64,000 bases of DNA from Chthoniobacteraceae bacterium (GTDB lineage: Bacteria > Verrucomicrobiota > Verrucomicrobiia > Chthoniobacterales > Chthoniobacteraceae). The position numbers were made by a program, and so were the translations under genes. Under the pieces are notes generated by a model. The model made no database searches. It was not told where the DNA came from and worked only from the letters and a program-made list of their open reading frames with translations. The DNA lies in assembly GCA_028293625.1 (NCBI GenBank), contig JAQGOL010000028.1, positions 1-64,000 of the forward strand, written 5' to 3'. This document shows positions 55,901 through 63,496 of this stretch, piece by piece. Positions within the stretch are counted from its first letter, which is position 1, and every line of letters starts with the position of its first letter.

Positions 55901-55937
55901 GTCGCGTTTGTATATCGTGGAGATCACATTGAAGTAA
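49971..55937 (+). CDS. Giant secreted RCC1-repeat protein, three propeller modules
   Basis: The ATG at 49971 gives 1988 residues with a signal peptide (MERRLFLIGRILLLFALAFL ... CQA); upstream frame extensions lack one. Three homologous modules follow (about residues 26-605, 606-1182, 1183-1770). Each has an 85-residue beta domain (TAGSFSAAGA, GTFTNLAQGQ, YYGGSGNDLVLQW), seven RCC1 repeats of the AWG.N..GQLGDNS / AGVLAGKTVVAVAAG.SHSLALCSDGT type, and a fibronectin-III-like domain (LSGLAPGTTYHYRIRAT). Seven repeats each suggest one closed seven-bladed propeller per module; the fifth repeat of module 2 (AGWGKFLGSYN) is degenerate. The C-terminus carries DMADPDGDGTNNRLEYIAGL. Probably surface or extracellular; function unknown. 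Confidence 0.88.
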   Translation: MERRLFLIGRILLLFALAFLWVRPCQADLTATFNSATDVPITAGSFSAAGAIFNASLDFAPPTGTTLMVVKNTGLGFINGTFTNLAQGQAVTLGYDGINYRFIANYYGGSGNDLVLQWAKTKPIAWGYNNKGQLGDNSTTDRFIPVDVISTGVLAGKSIVAMAAGGTHSLALCSDSTLAGWGDNSYGQLGNDSTTPSSAPVLVNMAGVLAGKSVVAIASSGGHNLVLCSDGTLAAWGANDSGQLGNNDTIVRLLPTAVETSGVLAGKTIIAVAAGGSHNLALCSDGTVAAWGENFAGQLGNNSTVSSPVPVAVNVAGLLAGKKVVAISAGIFHSLALCSDGTLATWGSNSDGQLGDGNSFNRSTPVEVINAGALRGKTVVAMAAGGFHSLALCSDGTLAAWGRNSDGQLGNRNVTQSNVAVEVYSAGLLAGKTIVSLVPGVNHNLVRCSDGTVAAWGDNSLGELGNNNVPWSLEPVAVSSTPLRSGEQYAAVFGGYAHSLGLVTLPLALAVTTLDATAIMKTGATLHGAVNPEGRTATARLEYGTDTSYGSSVSVTFSPVDGFDAQNVSATLSGLAPGTTYHYRIRATNAVTTVTGTDRIFTTDATVTDVAGTFHSAADVLVTAGSFSAAGAAFNVTLNFAPPPGTNLMVIRSTGPRFIDGTFANLAQGQVITLVYGGINYQFIANYYGGSGNDLVLQWAKTRPVAWGYNGNGQVGDNSTTDRLIPVNILASGVLSDKTVVTMAAGADHSLALCSDGTLAAWGSNSWGQLGDKAPPASKRVPVAVNTSGVLSGKTIIAVAAGSFYSLALCSDGTVAAWGINNNGQLGNNTTSGSVVPVAVNTEGALAGKTVVAIAAGNDFSLALCSDGTVVAWGDNGSGELGNNNGIDSLVPVAVNTAGALAGKVVVAISAGYQQSLALCSDGTVAGWGKFLGSYNLVPVVINTAGVFAEKSVAALVAGYGHNIALCSDGALAAWGNNGSGQLGDNTLTDKGVPVAVNTAGVLADRRVVAVAAGSYHSLALCFDGTLAGWGSNEYGQLGKDGTTRTSAPVEISRIPSENRERYAAVFSGSTARHSLGLIASHAPCVLTNLAVTNYFPTGVTLNGTVKPDGSPTTAQFEYGTTPSYGSNASVTLSPNNGLSVQNVSASLSGLMPGTIYHYRLTATSALGAVIGTADGTFTTSRDVAGTYHSAADLPATFESFSAGGAMLSISLNFAPPVGTNLMVVKNTGLGFIGGTFTNLAQGQVVTLSYNRVDYRFIANYFGGSGNDLVLQWAAARLVAWGDDSAGQLGDFSTSRPYAPVDVFSTGALAGRTVISVSAGGAHTLALCSDGALFAWGNNSGGQFGNNSIASKSEPVAVTATGALAGKTIVATTAGQRHSLALCSDGTVAAWGFNSSGELGNNSLNQSLVPVPVFTAGVLSGKMIVAVAAGDSHSLALCADGTVVTWGANGFGQLGTGSSFPFNTTTPSQVPVEVVASGVLSGKKVVAIAAGSFHNLALCSDGTVVAWGANSAGQLGNDVFSTGNGYVPVEVNTTGVLFGKTVVAVAAGGSHSLALCSDGTLATWGANNYGQLGIGNKVLSRVPMAVITSGALAGKTIATMAAGLSHSLVRCSDGTVVLWGNNKNGQLSNRNISESTVPVKLTDWLAVQGDRYVALFTGPLALHNLGLNSSSPIPEISMYSPTFPGNGSVTLVGSINPNGGSVITAFDYGLNSAYDTTVSGVPATVTGNTSTIVRASLPVLLPKTTYYYRLRAINFDRITIGQELSFTTPADTYGPFAGTMTLTPGARVDAGGPLTLAFAGWTDPSPPLTYSVLIDDVVVSAPDASVFRNLSAPVNAGAYTLKGRVSDALGNFTEVIRNFTVNTAQESWRTLHFNTAQDAGAAADMADPDGDGTNNRLEYIAGLLPTNPLSHFDVRVETVPGKGDQKAIIFSPLIDGRTYSVKYKANLTDETWSALTDIKTSDNGSERTVTDLSAGAGSRLYIVEITLK

Positions 55938-55968
55938 AAAGGCCGCCGGCCGCATCGGTTTTTCTGAT

Positions 55969-55980
55969 AAACCGCGGTTT
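55969..55980. repeat. 12-bp perfect palindrome upstream of ilvD
   Basis: AAACCGCGGTTT is self-complementary. It lies 60-71 bases before the ilvD ATG, next to an imperfect hairpin (TTCCGC...GCGGAA, 55985-56010). A dimeric regulator could bind, but there is no direct evidence. Confidence 0.35.
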
Positions 55981-56039
55981 ATTCTTCCGCGCCTTGCAAA
56001 GAGGCGGAAAGTGCCGCTAGGCTCATTCCCCTTTTCCAT

Positions 56040-57824
56040 ATGAGCACCACCACCCCACGCACCGGCGCCAAGAAGGCTTCCGCCAAACCCCAGGACGCCA
56101 CGCTCCATCGCGAACATTCTTCGCTCGTAGTCGATGGATACGAGCGCGCGGCGAGCCGCGCCATGCTTTATGCCGTCGGGTTTACGCGTGAGGACTTTAA
56201 AAAATCGCAGATCGGCATCGCTTCGACCTGGAGCATGGTGACCCCTTGCAACATGCATATCGACCAATTGGCACGCCAGGCTGAGGCCGGCGTCAATGGC
56301 GATGGCGGCAAAGGGGTGATCTTCGGCACGATCACCATTTCAGACGGGATTTCGATGGGGACCGAGGGGATGAAATACTCGCTTGTTTCGCGCGAGGTGA
56401 TCGCCGATTCGATCGAGACCGTGATGGGATGCGAAGGGTTCGACGGGCTGGTCGCCATCGGCGGATGTGACAAGAACATGCCGGGCTGCCTGATTGCCAT
56501 CGCGCGGCTGAACCGGCCCGCGGTGTTTGTGTATGGCGGCACCATTATGCCGGGCTGCATCACGGGGGTGCTTGCTGAAAAACGGTTGCGAAAAGAGCGG
56601 CGCGACCTGTTTGCGGGCCGCAATCTCGATGTGGTTTCGTGCTTTGAAGCGGTCGGGCAGTTTGCCAATCAGCAGATTGACGAGCGCGAATTGGCGCTGG
56701 TGGAAGAACAGGCGATTCCCGGCGCGGGTTCCTGCGGTGGAATGTATACCGCCAATACCATGGCCAGTGCCATTGAAGCGCTTGGCATGAGCCTTCCAAA
56801 CAGCTCCGCCCAAAACGCTCTTTCACCTGCCAAAGCCCAGGACGCACGGGCCGCCGGCGCCGCGGTGCTTGAGTTGATCAAACGCGGCATTCGTCCGCTC
56901 GACATCATGACCAAGGAGGCGTTTGAAAATGCCATCACGGTGGTGATCGCGCTGGGTGGTTCAACCAATGCGGTGCTCCATCTTCTGGCCATGGCGCATG
57001 CGGCCAACGTGAAGATTAACCTGGATGACTTCACCCGGATCGGCAAACGCGTCCCGGTGCTCGCTGATCTCAAACCAAGCGGGCGTTACCTGATGAGCGA
57101 GCTTGTGGCCATCGGCGGCCAAACCCCGCTCATGAAAATGCTTTTGGCTGAAGGCCTTCTCCATGGCGATTGCATGACGGTGACCGGCAAGACGATGGCT
57201 GAAAATCTGCGCCGCGTGAAAGCGTATCCGAAAGGCCAGGACATCATTCGCCCCTTCAATAATCCGATCAAATCGGACAGCCACCTGGTGATTCTGTATG
57301 GCAACCTCGCCCCGGGCGGCGCGGTGGCAAAGATCAGCGGCAAGGAAGGACTCAATTTCTCAGGCAAAGCGATCGTGTTTGAAAACGAACAGGATGCGCT
57401 TGCCGCGGTTCTCGATGGGCGGGTAAAAAAAGGGCACGTGATTGTGATCCGGCACGAAGGTCCGGTCGGCGGACCCGGGATGCGTGAAATGCTTTCGCCC
57501 ACCAGCGCGGTCATGGGCAAGGGGCTTGGCAAAGACGTGGCGCTGATTACCGATGGCCGTTTCAGCGGTGGCTCCCACGGATTTGTGGTCGGCCACATCA
57601 CGCCGGAGGCGGCATTGGGGGGACCGTTGGCGATCATCAAAAATGGCGACACGATCACGATCGACGCGACCGCGCGGACATTGTCTTTGGACGTGCCTCA
57701 GGCCGAGATCGAGAAACGTCTTGCCAAGTGGAAAGCGCCAAAGCCGGTTTACACCCGCGGTGTGCTTGCCAAGTATGCGCGCAACGTGACCAGCGCCAGC
57801 CAGGGCGCGGTGACAGACCTGTAA
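56040..57824 (+). CDS. ilvD: Dihydroxy-acid dehydratase
   Basis: A 594-residue enzyme of valine, isoleucine and pantothenate synthesis that dehydrates dihydroxy acids with an iron-sulfur cluster. Cluster cysteines are seen in TPCNMHIDQLA, GGCDKNMPGCLIAIAR and PGAGSCGGMYTANTM; GFVVGHITPEAALGGPLAII and LITDGRFSGGSHG are typical of the C-terminal domain. The N-terminal 35 residues are longer than in the E. coli enzyme. It stands alone; ilvB, ilvC and leu genes are not near. Confidence 0.96.
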   Translation: MSTTTPRTGAKKASAKPQDATLHREHSSLVVDGYERAASRAMLYAVGFTREDFKKSQIGIASTWSMVTPCNMHIDQLARQAEAGVNGDGGKGVIFGTITISDGISMGTEGMKYSLVSREVIADSIETVMGCEGFDGLVAIGGCDKNMPGCLIAIARLNRPAVFVYGGTIMPGCITGVLAEKRLRKERRDLFAGRNLDVVSCFEAVGQFANQQIDERELALVEEQAIPGAGSCGGMYTANTMASAIEALGMSLPNSSAQNALSPAKAQDARAAGAAVLELIKRGIRPLDIMTKEAFENAITVVIALGGSTNAVLHLLAMAHAANVKINLDDFTRIGKRVPVLADLKPSGRYLMSELVAIGGQTPLMKMLLAEGLLHGDCMTVTGKTMAENLRRVKAYPKGQDIIRPFNNPIKSDSHLVILYGNLAPGGAVAKISGKEGLNFSGKAIVFENEQDALAAVLDGRVKKGHVIVIRHEGPVGGPGMREMLSPTSAVMGKGLGKDVALITDGRFSGGSHGFVVGHITPEAALGGPLAIIKNGDTITIDATARTLSLDVPQAEIEKRLAKWKAPKPVYTRGVLAKYARNVTSASQGAVTDL

Positions 57825-57844
57825 AAGGGGCGGAGACGATTAGG

Positions 57845-57875
57845 GTTAAGATTACGAGCAGGACTAAGATTAAGA
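57845..57875. repeat. TTAAGATTA palindromic repeat, copy 3
   Basis: TTAAGATTACGAGCAGGACTAAGATTAAGAG lies in the 119-base gap between ilvD and hemX. It has the same GATTAAGA core as the copies at 48951, 49703 and 60769 but only weak inverted symmetry. Confidence 0.45.
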
Positions 57876-57943
57876 GAGGGCCGGGCGGGATTGCATCAAC
57901 CATTTGCATTTCCCGACTCGATACGTAATCTCCCCGCCCCGCG

Positions 57944-58741
57944 ATGGATCGTCTCCTGCTGGTCATCTCCACCTTCTGTTTCCTGTTTGGGTTTGCCTAC
58001 ACCATGCATGCCCTGGGTGCACGGGTGTACCGGCATGCGTCGCTCAATTTCTACGCGATCCTCACCGGGTTTTGTTTTCAGACCGCGTTTCTTTATGTGC
58101 GCGGCTCGCAGCTGGGGCGCTGCCCATTGACCAATCTGTTTGAGGTGCTCATTTTTCTGAGCTGGTCGATGGTGCTTTTTTATCTGCTGATCGGACCGGC
58201 TTACCGGCTCTCGCTTTTGGGCGCGTTCACGTCGCCGCTGGTCTTTCTTTTTCAGATCGGCGCATTACTCTCACCGGGACTCGATGTGGTGACAAAACTA
58301 AAGAGCGCTCCGAACCCGTGGCTGGAACTTCACGCCGCCGTTTCGGTCGTGGCGTATGGCGCGTTTGCCTTGGCGTGTGTTGCCGGGGTCATGTATCTGG
58401 CTCAGGAGCGCCAGCTCAAAACCCATCATATTCATTCCATTTTTTATCATCTGCCGCCCATTCACGATCTTGGGATCGCCAATCGGCGGCTTGTGCTGAC
58501 AGGCTTTTCGCTCCTGAGCCTCGGACTTTTTGCCGGATTCGCCATGGGAAATGTCCAAGCGCACCTGGTTAAGATTGCGTGGTCAACGGGGGTTTGGCTG
58601 CTCTACGCCTTCGTGCTTCTGGCCATCCTGCGGCATCGTTTAAGCGGACGCAATGTGGCCTGGTTTTCCGTTGTGGCTTTTACTGTGGTCTTATGCACGC
58701 TTTGGGGCCTGACTTTCATCCCTGAATCCACCCCCCTTTAA
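57944..58741 (+). CDS. hemX: HemX/CcsA-type cytochrome c assembly membrane protein
   Basis: A 265-residue protein with about eight membrane helices. The C-terminal block WLELHAAVSVVAYGAFALAC followed by VMYLAQERQLKTHH is the CcsA/CcmC family signature, and the central FEVLIFLSWSMVLFYLLIGP keeps the helix pattern, although the full tryptophan-rich WWD haem loop is not apparent. Position directly before hemA and hemC (3-base gap) matches HemX of Bacillus, which affects the level of glutamyl-tRNA reductase. Haem handling is likely; the exact role is inferred from context. Confidence 0.82.
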   Translation: MDRLLLVISTFCFLFGFAYTMHALGARVYRHASLNFYAILTGFCFQTAFLYVRGSQLGRCPLTNLFEVLIFLSWSMVLFYLLIGPAYRLSLLGAFTSPLVFLFQIGALLSPGLDVVTKLKSAPNPWLELHAAVSVVAYGAFALACVAGVMYLAQERQLKTHHIHSIFYHLPPIHDLGIANRRLVLTGFSLLSLGLFAGFAMGNVQAHLVKIAWSTGVWLLYAFVLLAILRHRLSGRNVAWFSVVAFTVVLCTLWGLTFIPESTPL

Positions 58742-58744
58742 GCG

Positions 58745-59836
58745 ATGCAAATTCTTTGCCTTGGGCTCAGCCATCACACCGCCCCAATTGAATTGCGCGA
58801 GAAATTTGCCTTCACTGAAGGCGAACTCGGCGCGGCGGCGTTGCAATTGGCCAAGGCTCCCGGGGTTGGCGAAGCGGTGATCGTCTCCACGTGCAACCGG
58901 GTGGAGCTCTACGTGGCCGTTGAGGAATCGACACGCGGATTTGCCGCCATTGACGACTTTATCGCCTCCCGGGTCGGCTCGTTCACTTCGTCGGCTCCTG
59001 TTGCTTTGGCATCCGCTTTTACACGGCTGCCGACCTCGCAAAGCCTGCGGCACCTTTTCCGCGTGGTGAGCGGCTTGGAGTCGATGGTGCTGGGCGAAAC
59101 CGAGATTCTCGGACAGGTGAAAAAAGCGTATCAGGCCGCGCAGCTTGGAGGCGCCACCGGCCGGCATTTGAATAAATTTTTTCAGCGCGCTTTTAATGTC
59201 GCCAAGGAAGTCCGCACAAACACCAACATCACCCGCGGATCGGTTTCGGTCGGTTCGGTGGCGGTTGATCTGGCGGAAAAGCTTTTCGGGAAACTGGCGG
59301 AATGCCACGTCATGATTCTGGGGGCAGGGGAGATGAGTGAGTTGACTGCCGGGGCGCTCAGGGCGCGCGGGGTCAAAAGCATTTTTGTGGCAAACCGTTC
59401 CTTTGATCGAGCCGCCGCCCTGGCGCTTTCCATGGGCGGCAAAGCGGTTCATTTTGACCAGTGGCAGAACGAATTTCACGATGTCGATATTCTGATCGGC
59501 TCGACGGCGGCCCCGCATCATGTGCTCACGGCCGAAAAACTGGCGCCCATCATGAGGACCCGGCGTGACCGCCCGCTTTTTTGCATCGACCTGGCCGTGC
59601 CGCGCGACATCGAGCCCGCGGTGAACGACATCGATGGGGTTTACCTTTATGACATCGATCGGTTGCAGGAGATTGCCTCGCATTCGATGAATATCCGCAG
59701 GCAGGAACTGACCATCTGCGAGGAGATGATTGAGCGCCACGTCGTGGAGTTTGGCGACTGGCTCAATGGACCTTCGGGCGAATCGGCCCTTCGCTACCAG
59801 GCCGCGGTCAGCGCGCCGCAAGGAGTTAAATCGTGA
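58745..59836 (+). CDS. hemA: Glutamyl-tRNA reductase
   Basis: A 363-residue enzyme for the first step of tetrapyrrole synthesis by the C5 route. LGLSHHTAPIELREKFAFTE and VIVSTCNRVELYVAV (nucleophile Cys) define the catalytic domain, and FRVVSGLESMVLGETEILGQ the specificity helix. NADPH-binding follows in HVMILGAGEMSELTAGALRA. The C-terminal dimerisation helix seems shorter than usual (about 420 residues are normal). It overlaps hemC by GTGA (59833-59836). Confidence 0.95.
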   Translation: MQILCLGLSHHTAPIELREKFAFTEGELGAAALQLAKAPGVGEAVIVSTCNRVELYVAVEESTRGFAAIDDFIASRVGSFTSSAPVALASAFTRLPTSQSLRHLFRVVSGLESMVLGETEILGQVKKAYQAAQLGGATGRHLNKFFQRAFNVAKEVRTNTNITRGSVSVGSVAVDLAEKLFGKLAECHVMILGAGEMSELTAGALRARGVKSIFVANRSFDRAAALALSMGGKAVHFDQWQNEFHDVDILIGSTAAPHHVLTAEKLAPIMRTRRDRPLFCIDLAVPRDIEPAVNDIDGVYLYDIDRLQEIASHSMNIRRQELTICEEMIERHVVEFGDWLNGPSGESALRYQAAVSAPQGVKS

Positions 59837-60771
59837 AAGAATTTGTTATTGGCACCCGCGGTTCACCCCTCGCTTTGGCGCAGTCGGATCTCACCCGCGC
59901 CGCCCTTTCCAAGGCGTTTCCAGATCTGCGCGTGGAAGTCAAAACCTTCACCACGCGCGGCGATCAGAAGCTCGACCTTAATCTTTTAAAGAAGAATGAG
60001 GCGGGAGGGAAAGGTCTCTTTACCAAGGAACTTGAAGACGCGCTGCTCAATGGAAGCATCGACGTGGCGGTTCATAGCCTCAAGGATTTGCCCGGGCACA
60101 ATCCAGCCGGCCTCCAGCTCGCCGCGGTGCTTGAGCGCGCTCCGACCGCCGATGTTTTGATCACCCGGGAGGCCGCTGATTTTAACGCACTCCCCCAAGG
60201 CGCCCGTATCGGGACCAGCAGTATCCGGCGTGCCAGGCAGATCAGCTGGCTGCGGCCGGACCTGATCATCGGTGAATGGCGCGGCAATGTGCAGACGCGA
60301 TTGCGAAAACTGGGAGCCTCGGAGGAAACCGCCGGGATTATTCTGGCGGAAGCGGGGCTGGTGCGGCTCGGTTTTGATTTATCGGACGGAATCCTGGAAT
60401 TTGAACAATGGCGTTTCCGGGTGAGTTCTTTGGAAGCGCATCTTTTGCCGGCGATCGGGCAGGGGGCCATTGCACTTCAAAGTTGCGTGGGCCGTGATGA
60501 TGTAACGCTGATTTTGCGGGCGCTTAATCATGAGCCGACGTTGGTTTGCATCCGGGCTGAACGCGAATTGCAGCGTTTGCTTTCGGGCGATTGTTCATTG
60601 CCGGTTGGGGTGCGAACTCGGTTGCACGACGGGATCCTTGAAATGCGCGGAATCCTTTTTGGCGTGGAGGGCACCCCGCCAATTGAAGCGCAGGCGGCCG
60701 GTACAAACCCGGAAGAGGTCGCCGCCCTCCTTTTTGCTGGTTTAGAGGCGGGCGCCTCCTCCGGCTCTTAA
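59833..60771 (+). CDS. hemC: Hydroxymethylbilane synthase (porphobilinogen deaminase)
   Basis: A 312-residue enzyme that links four porphobilinogens. It starts at GTG in the hemA stop. Motifs: FVIGTRGSPLALAQSDLTRA, KGLFTKELEDALLNGSIDVA, VHSLKDLPGHNPAGLQL (catalytic Asp), RIGTSSIRRARQISWLRPDL, and the cofactor Cys in LLSGDCSLPVGVRT. hemD and hemB do not follow. A palindromic repeat begins at its stop codon. Confidence 0.96.
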   Translation: MKEFVIGTRGSPLALAQSDLTRAALSKAFPDLRVEVKTFTTRGDQKLDLNLLKKNEAGGKGLFTKELEDALLNGSIDVAVHSLKDLPGHNPAGLQLAAVLERAPTADVLITREAADFNALPQGARIGTSSIRRARQISWLRPDLIIGEWRGNVQTRLRKLGASEETAGIILAEAGLVRLGFDLSDGILEFEQWRFRVSSLEAHLLPAIGQGAIALQSCVGRDDVTLILRALNHEPTLVCIRAERELQRLLSGDCSLPVGVRTRLHDGILEMRGILFGVEGTPPIEAQAAGTNPEEVAALLFAGLEAGASSGS

Positions 60772-60830
60772 TCATAATCATAATCTCCCTCTGCTCTGCC
60801 GAATCCGGAGGGGATTAAGATTAAGAGGGG
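60769..60830. repeat. TAATCATAATC...GATTAAGATTA palindromic repeat, copy 4
   Basis: TAATCATAATCATAATCTCCCTC overlaps the hemC stop; the inverse GAGGGGATTAAGATTAAGAGG lies at 60808-60828. It sits between hemC and a glycosyltransferase gene and might act as a weak terminator or as a mobile palindrome. Confidence 0.55.
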
Positions 60831-60883
60831 AAGGGATTCGCCCCTCGACAAGGAGGCGCTCCTTTCAAGAGATTGGCGCGCTC

Positions 60884-62071
60884 ATGTCGAATCTCGAGGG
60901 AGCATCTGAAGCCAAACCGGTCGTTGCCAGTTACTGCACAACATTTCTCAAGCCCGAAATGCGGCATATCTACCGGCAGGTGACCGGCTTGCAGCGTTAC
61001 GACACCTTTGTGCTGACCCGGGAGCGAAAGTGCGTGGAGCAATTTCCATTTGAAAACATCGAACTCATCCCGCGGGCCCGAAAGAACTTTTTAAAACGGT
61101 TCTGGCTTAAATACATCCTGCAAAAGGCACCTGTCTATTACAGGGGCGAACTGCAGGTGCTCATCAAGATGCTCAAACGGAGACCGGCCGACCTGATGCA
61201 TATCTATTTTGGCCATACCGGCGTGCATCTGCTTCCCTTGATCAAAGAATGGAAGCGACCTTCTCTGGTTTCATTTCATGGAATGGATATACAGTCGCGG
61301 CCACGGCAGGAAGGCTACGACGCTCAGATGCAGGAGTTGCTTCAAACCGTGCCGCTCGTGCTGGCGCGCTCCAAATCGCTCATGGATCGACTCGAAGCAC
61401 TTGGATGCCCAAAAGAAAAGCTCCGGATCAATCGCACCGGGATCCCGCTTGATGATTTCCCTTTCACTGAGCGCCCGCTGCCCGGCGACGGCGCCTGGCG
61501 TTTCGTTCAGGCGTGCCGCTTGATTTCTAAAAAGGGTTTGAAAACCGCGCTTCTCGCTTTTGCAAAGTTCCACGCGGAGAATCCCCGGGCGCATTTCACG
61601 ATCGCGGGCGACGGACCGATGAAGACCGAGATCGCCGCATTTTCCGCTGAACTCGGGATTGCCGACTCTGTGGAGTTGCGCGGGTTTCTTTCCCAACGCG
61701 AATTGGCCGAGCTCTACGCGCGCTCCCATGTTTTTGTTCATCCCAGTGAAATGCCACCGGACCAAAACCAGGAGGGCGTGCCCAACTCGATGCTTGAAGC
61801 AATGGCCAGCGGTCTGCCGGTGCTGGCGACCCATCACGGCGGAATTCCGGAAGCGGTAAAAGACGGGGAGAACGGCTTGCTGGTGGCGGAGCGCGACGAT
61901 GAGGCATTGTTCCAATCGATGCGCGAGATCACCAGCCAGCCCGGGATGCTGCACCGCTTCGGCGCTGCGGCGTCGCGATCGGTGCGGGAGGAGTTTGAGC
62001 AGAAAAAGGCGATTGAAAAACTTGAGCTTCTTTACGATGAAGCGCGCTCTTTGGTGCCCGTCCCTTTGTAA
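60884..62071 (+). CDS. Glycosyltransferase family 4-like (GT-B, retaining)
   Basis: A 395-residue GT-B enzyme. The C-terminal nucleotide-sugar domain has FVQACRLISKKGLKTALLAF, FTIAGDGPMKTEIAAFSAEL, HPSEMPPDQNQEGVPNSMLE (family Glu) and AMASGLPVLATHHGGIPEAV. The N-terminal acceptor domain has LMHIYFGHTGVHLLPLIKEW and PSLVSFHGMDIQSRP with the His of the acceptor site. It resembles polysaccharide biosynthesis enzymes. The next gene is a second, different GT, so the pair likely builds one glycan. Confidence 0.9.
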   Translation: MSNLEGASEAKPVVASYCTTFLKPEMRHIYRQVTGLQRYDTFVLTRERKCVEQFPFENIELIPRARKNFLKRFWLKYILQKAPVYYRGELQVLIKMLKRRPADLMHIYFGHTGVHLLPLIKEWKRPSLVSFHGMDIQSRPRQEGYDAQMQELLQTVPLVLARSKSLMDRLEALGCPKEKLRINRTGIPLDDFPFTERPLPGDGAWRFVQACRLISKKGLKTALLAFAKFHAENPRAHFTIAGDGPMKTEIAAFSAELGIADSVELRGFLSQRELAELYARSHVFVHPSEMPPDQNQEGVPNSMLEAMASGLPVLATHHGGIPEAVKDGENGLLVAERDDEALFQSMREITSQPGMLHRFGAAASRSVREEFEQKKAIEKLELLYDEARSLVPVPL

Positions 62072-62134
62072 GAATTAATCAGCCGCGGCGATTTTCTCAT
62101 TGGGCTTTTGGCGCGGCTCATTACTCATTCGGCC

Positions 62135-63418
62135 ATGAGTTCCTTTGCCTATCTCTACGAACGTTTTCCGTCGTTTGTGCAGACTTTTGTCTATCGTGAG
62201 GCGATGGAAATGCTCCGTCAGGGAATGGCCCCCCGGCTGATCTCCTTGCGGCGGCCCGAAGATTCCGCGCAGGTGGCTGAAAATGTCGAGGCCGACGTCT
62301 GGTATCTTCCCGAGCCGGATGAAATGCGGTCGGAAGCCGATCGTCTCCGGGAAGCGCGCCAATTACCGGGCACCATTCATAACGCCATCCGCGAAGCGCG
62401 GAAAAAGCACGACTCCAATCGTATTTTCGAAGCGGTCTGGCTCGGGCCGCGACTGCGGCGGGAAGGAATCGGGCATGTGCATGCTCATTTTGGCGGAATG
62501 GCGGCGCGGACGGCGTGGTGGCTGCGGCGCCTTTACGGCATCACCTTCAGTTTTACCGGACACGCCAATGACATCTTTTGCGCCACTGATTTTCCCATCT
62601 CCAATGCCGACTTGGTGCGCGACGCCAAATTTGTCGTCACAGAGACCGATTACGCCCGGCAATGGATGGAAAAAAATCAGCATTGCGCCAAAGGAAAAGT
62701 CTTTCGTGTCTACAACGGCATCGACCGTGATTTTCCCCCCTGCAAACCGGCCGTTGAGCCGTTTCAAATCCTTTCCGTAGGCCGGTATGTCGAGAAAAAA
62801 GGATTTCGCGATCTCATCGAAGCCTGTCGTTTATTGCGCGATAAAGGGGAGCGATTTGAATGTAAAATCGTGGGCGATGGCCCGCTGAAAACCACTTTGG
62901 ATTCGCAAATCGATCGCGCCGGCCTGCGCGATACGGTTCAGCTTCTGGGGCCGCGTTCGCAAGTTGAAGTCCGCCAATTACTCTCGGAATCGCATCTTTT
63001 CGTGCTCGCATGCGTGCGTGAACCAAATGGCGGCAGCGACAACCTCCCCACCGTGATCATGGAAGCGATGATGTGCGGCGTGCCGGTCATTTCCACCGCC
63101 ATCGCCGGCGTTCCCGAAATGATCGTCAACGGCGAGACTGGAATTCTCGTCGCGCCAAATGCCCCGCCTCACCTTGCCGAGGCTGTTGGGCAACTGATGC
63201 GCGATCCGGCACTTGCAAAACGGTTTTCGACCTCCGGCCGCGAACATGCCGTCGCGAATTTCTCCATTGAGAATACCACCCGTTCTCTGAAGCATCTTCT
63301 GGTCAAACATGCGGCCGTCAAAGCGCCTCCGGCAGCTTCCCACCTTGATCCGGCTCTGCCTCGCGGATGGCTAAGCCGCTGGTTTGGCGGAAAAAAGACG
63401 GAAGCTTATTCAGGTTAA
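62135..63418 (+). CDS. Glycosyltransferase family 4-like (GT-B)
   Basis: The ATG at 62135 gives 427 residues; a TTG at 62108 is an alternative. The start SSFAYLYERFPSFVQTFVYR is the common 'YL...FP..S.TFV.REI' opening of this GT group. Acceptor part: HVHAHFGGMAARTAWWLRRL and FSFTGHANDIFCATDFPISN. Donor part: SVGRYVEKKGFRDLIEACRL, CKIVGDGPLKTTLDSQIDRA, LPTVIMEAMMCGVPVISTAI and AGVPEMIVNGETGILVAPN. It follows the first GT by 63 bases on the same strand. Products are likely surface or exopolysaccharide. Confidence 0.9.
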   Translation: MSSFAYLYERFPSFVQTFVYREAMEMLRQGMAPRLISLRRPEDSAQVAENVEADVWYLPEPDEMRSEADRLREARQLPGTIHNAIREARKKHDSNRIFEAVWLGPRLRREGIGHVHAHFGGMAARTAWWLRRLYGITFSFTGHANDIFCATDFPISNADLVRDAKFVVTETDYARQWMEKNQHCAKGKVFRVYNGIDRDFPPCKPAVEPFQILSVGRYVEKKGFRDLIEACRLLRDKGERFECKIVGDGPLKTTLDSQIDRAGLRDTVQLLGPRSQVEVRQLLSESHLFVLACVREPNGGSDNLPTVIMEAMMCGVPVISTAIAGVPEMIVNGETGILVAPNAPPHLAEAVGQLMRDPALAKRFSTSGREHAVANFSIENTTRSLKHLLVKHAAVKAPPAASHLDPALPRGWLSRWFGGKKTEAYSG

Positions 63419-63442
63419 AGGAAGCGCTTTGATCTCCCTGAC

Positions 63443-63466
63443 CGGCGTCTTGCCGACTCTTTTTTG
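63443..63466 (+). terminator. Possible short terminator after the glycosyltransferases
   Basis: CGGC-GTCTT-GCCG hairpin (about 63443-63455) followed by ACTCTTTTTT. The stem is only 4 bp with an adjacent C-G rich flank, so it is weak. Confidence 0.35.
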
Positions 63467-63496
63467 GGGGCCTTACTCAGGTGCGGCGCCGCCTAC

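Noticed and set aside
58691-59821. 376-residue open frame on the minus strand
   Set aside because: Antisense shadow of hemA; rich in His and Arg with no family resemblance.
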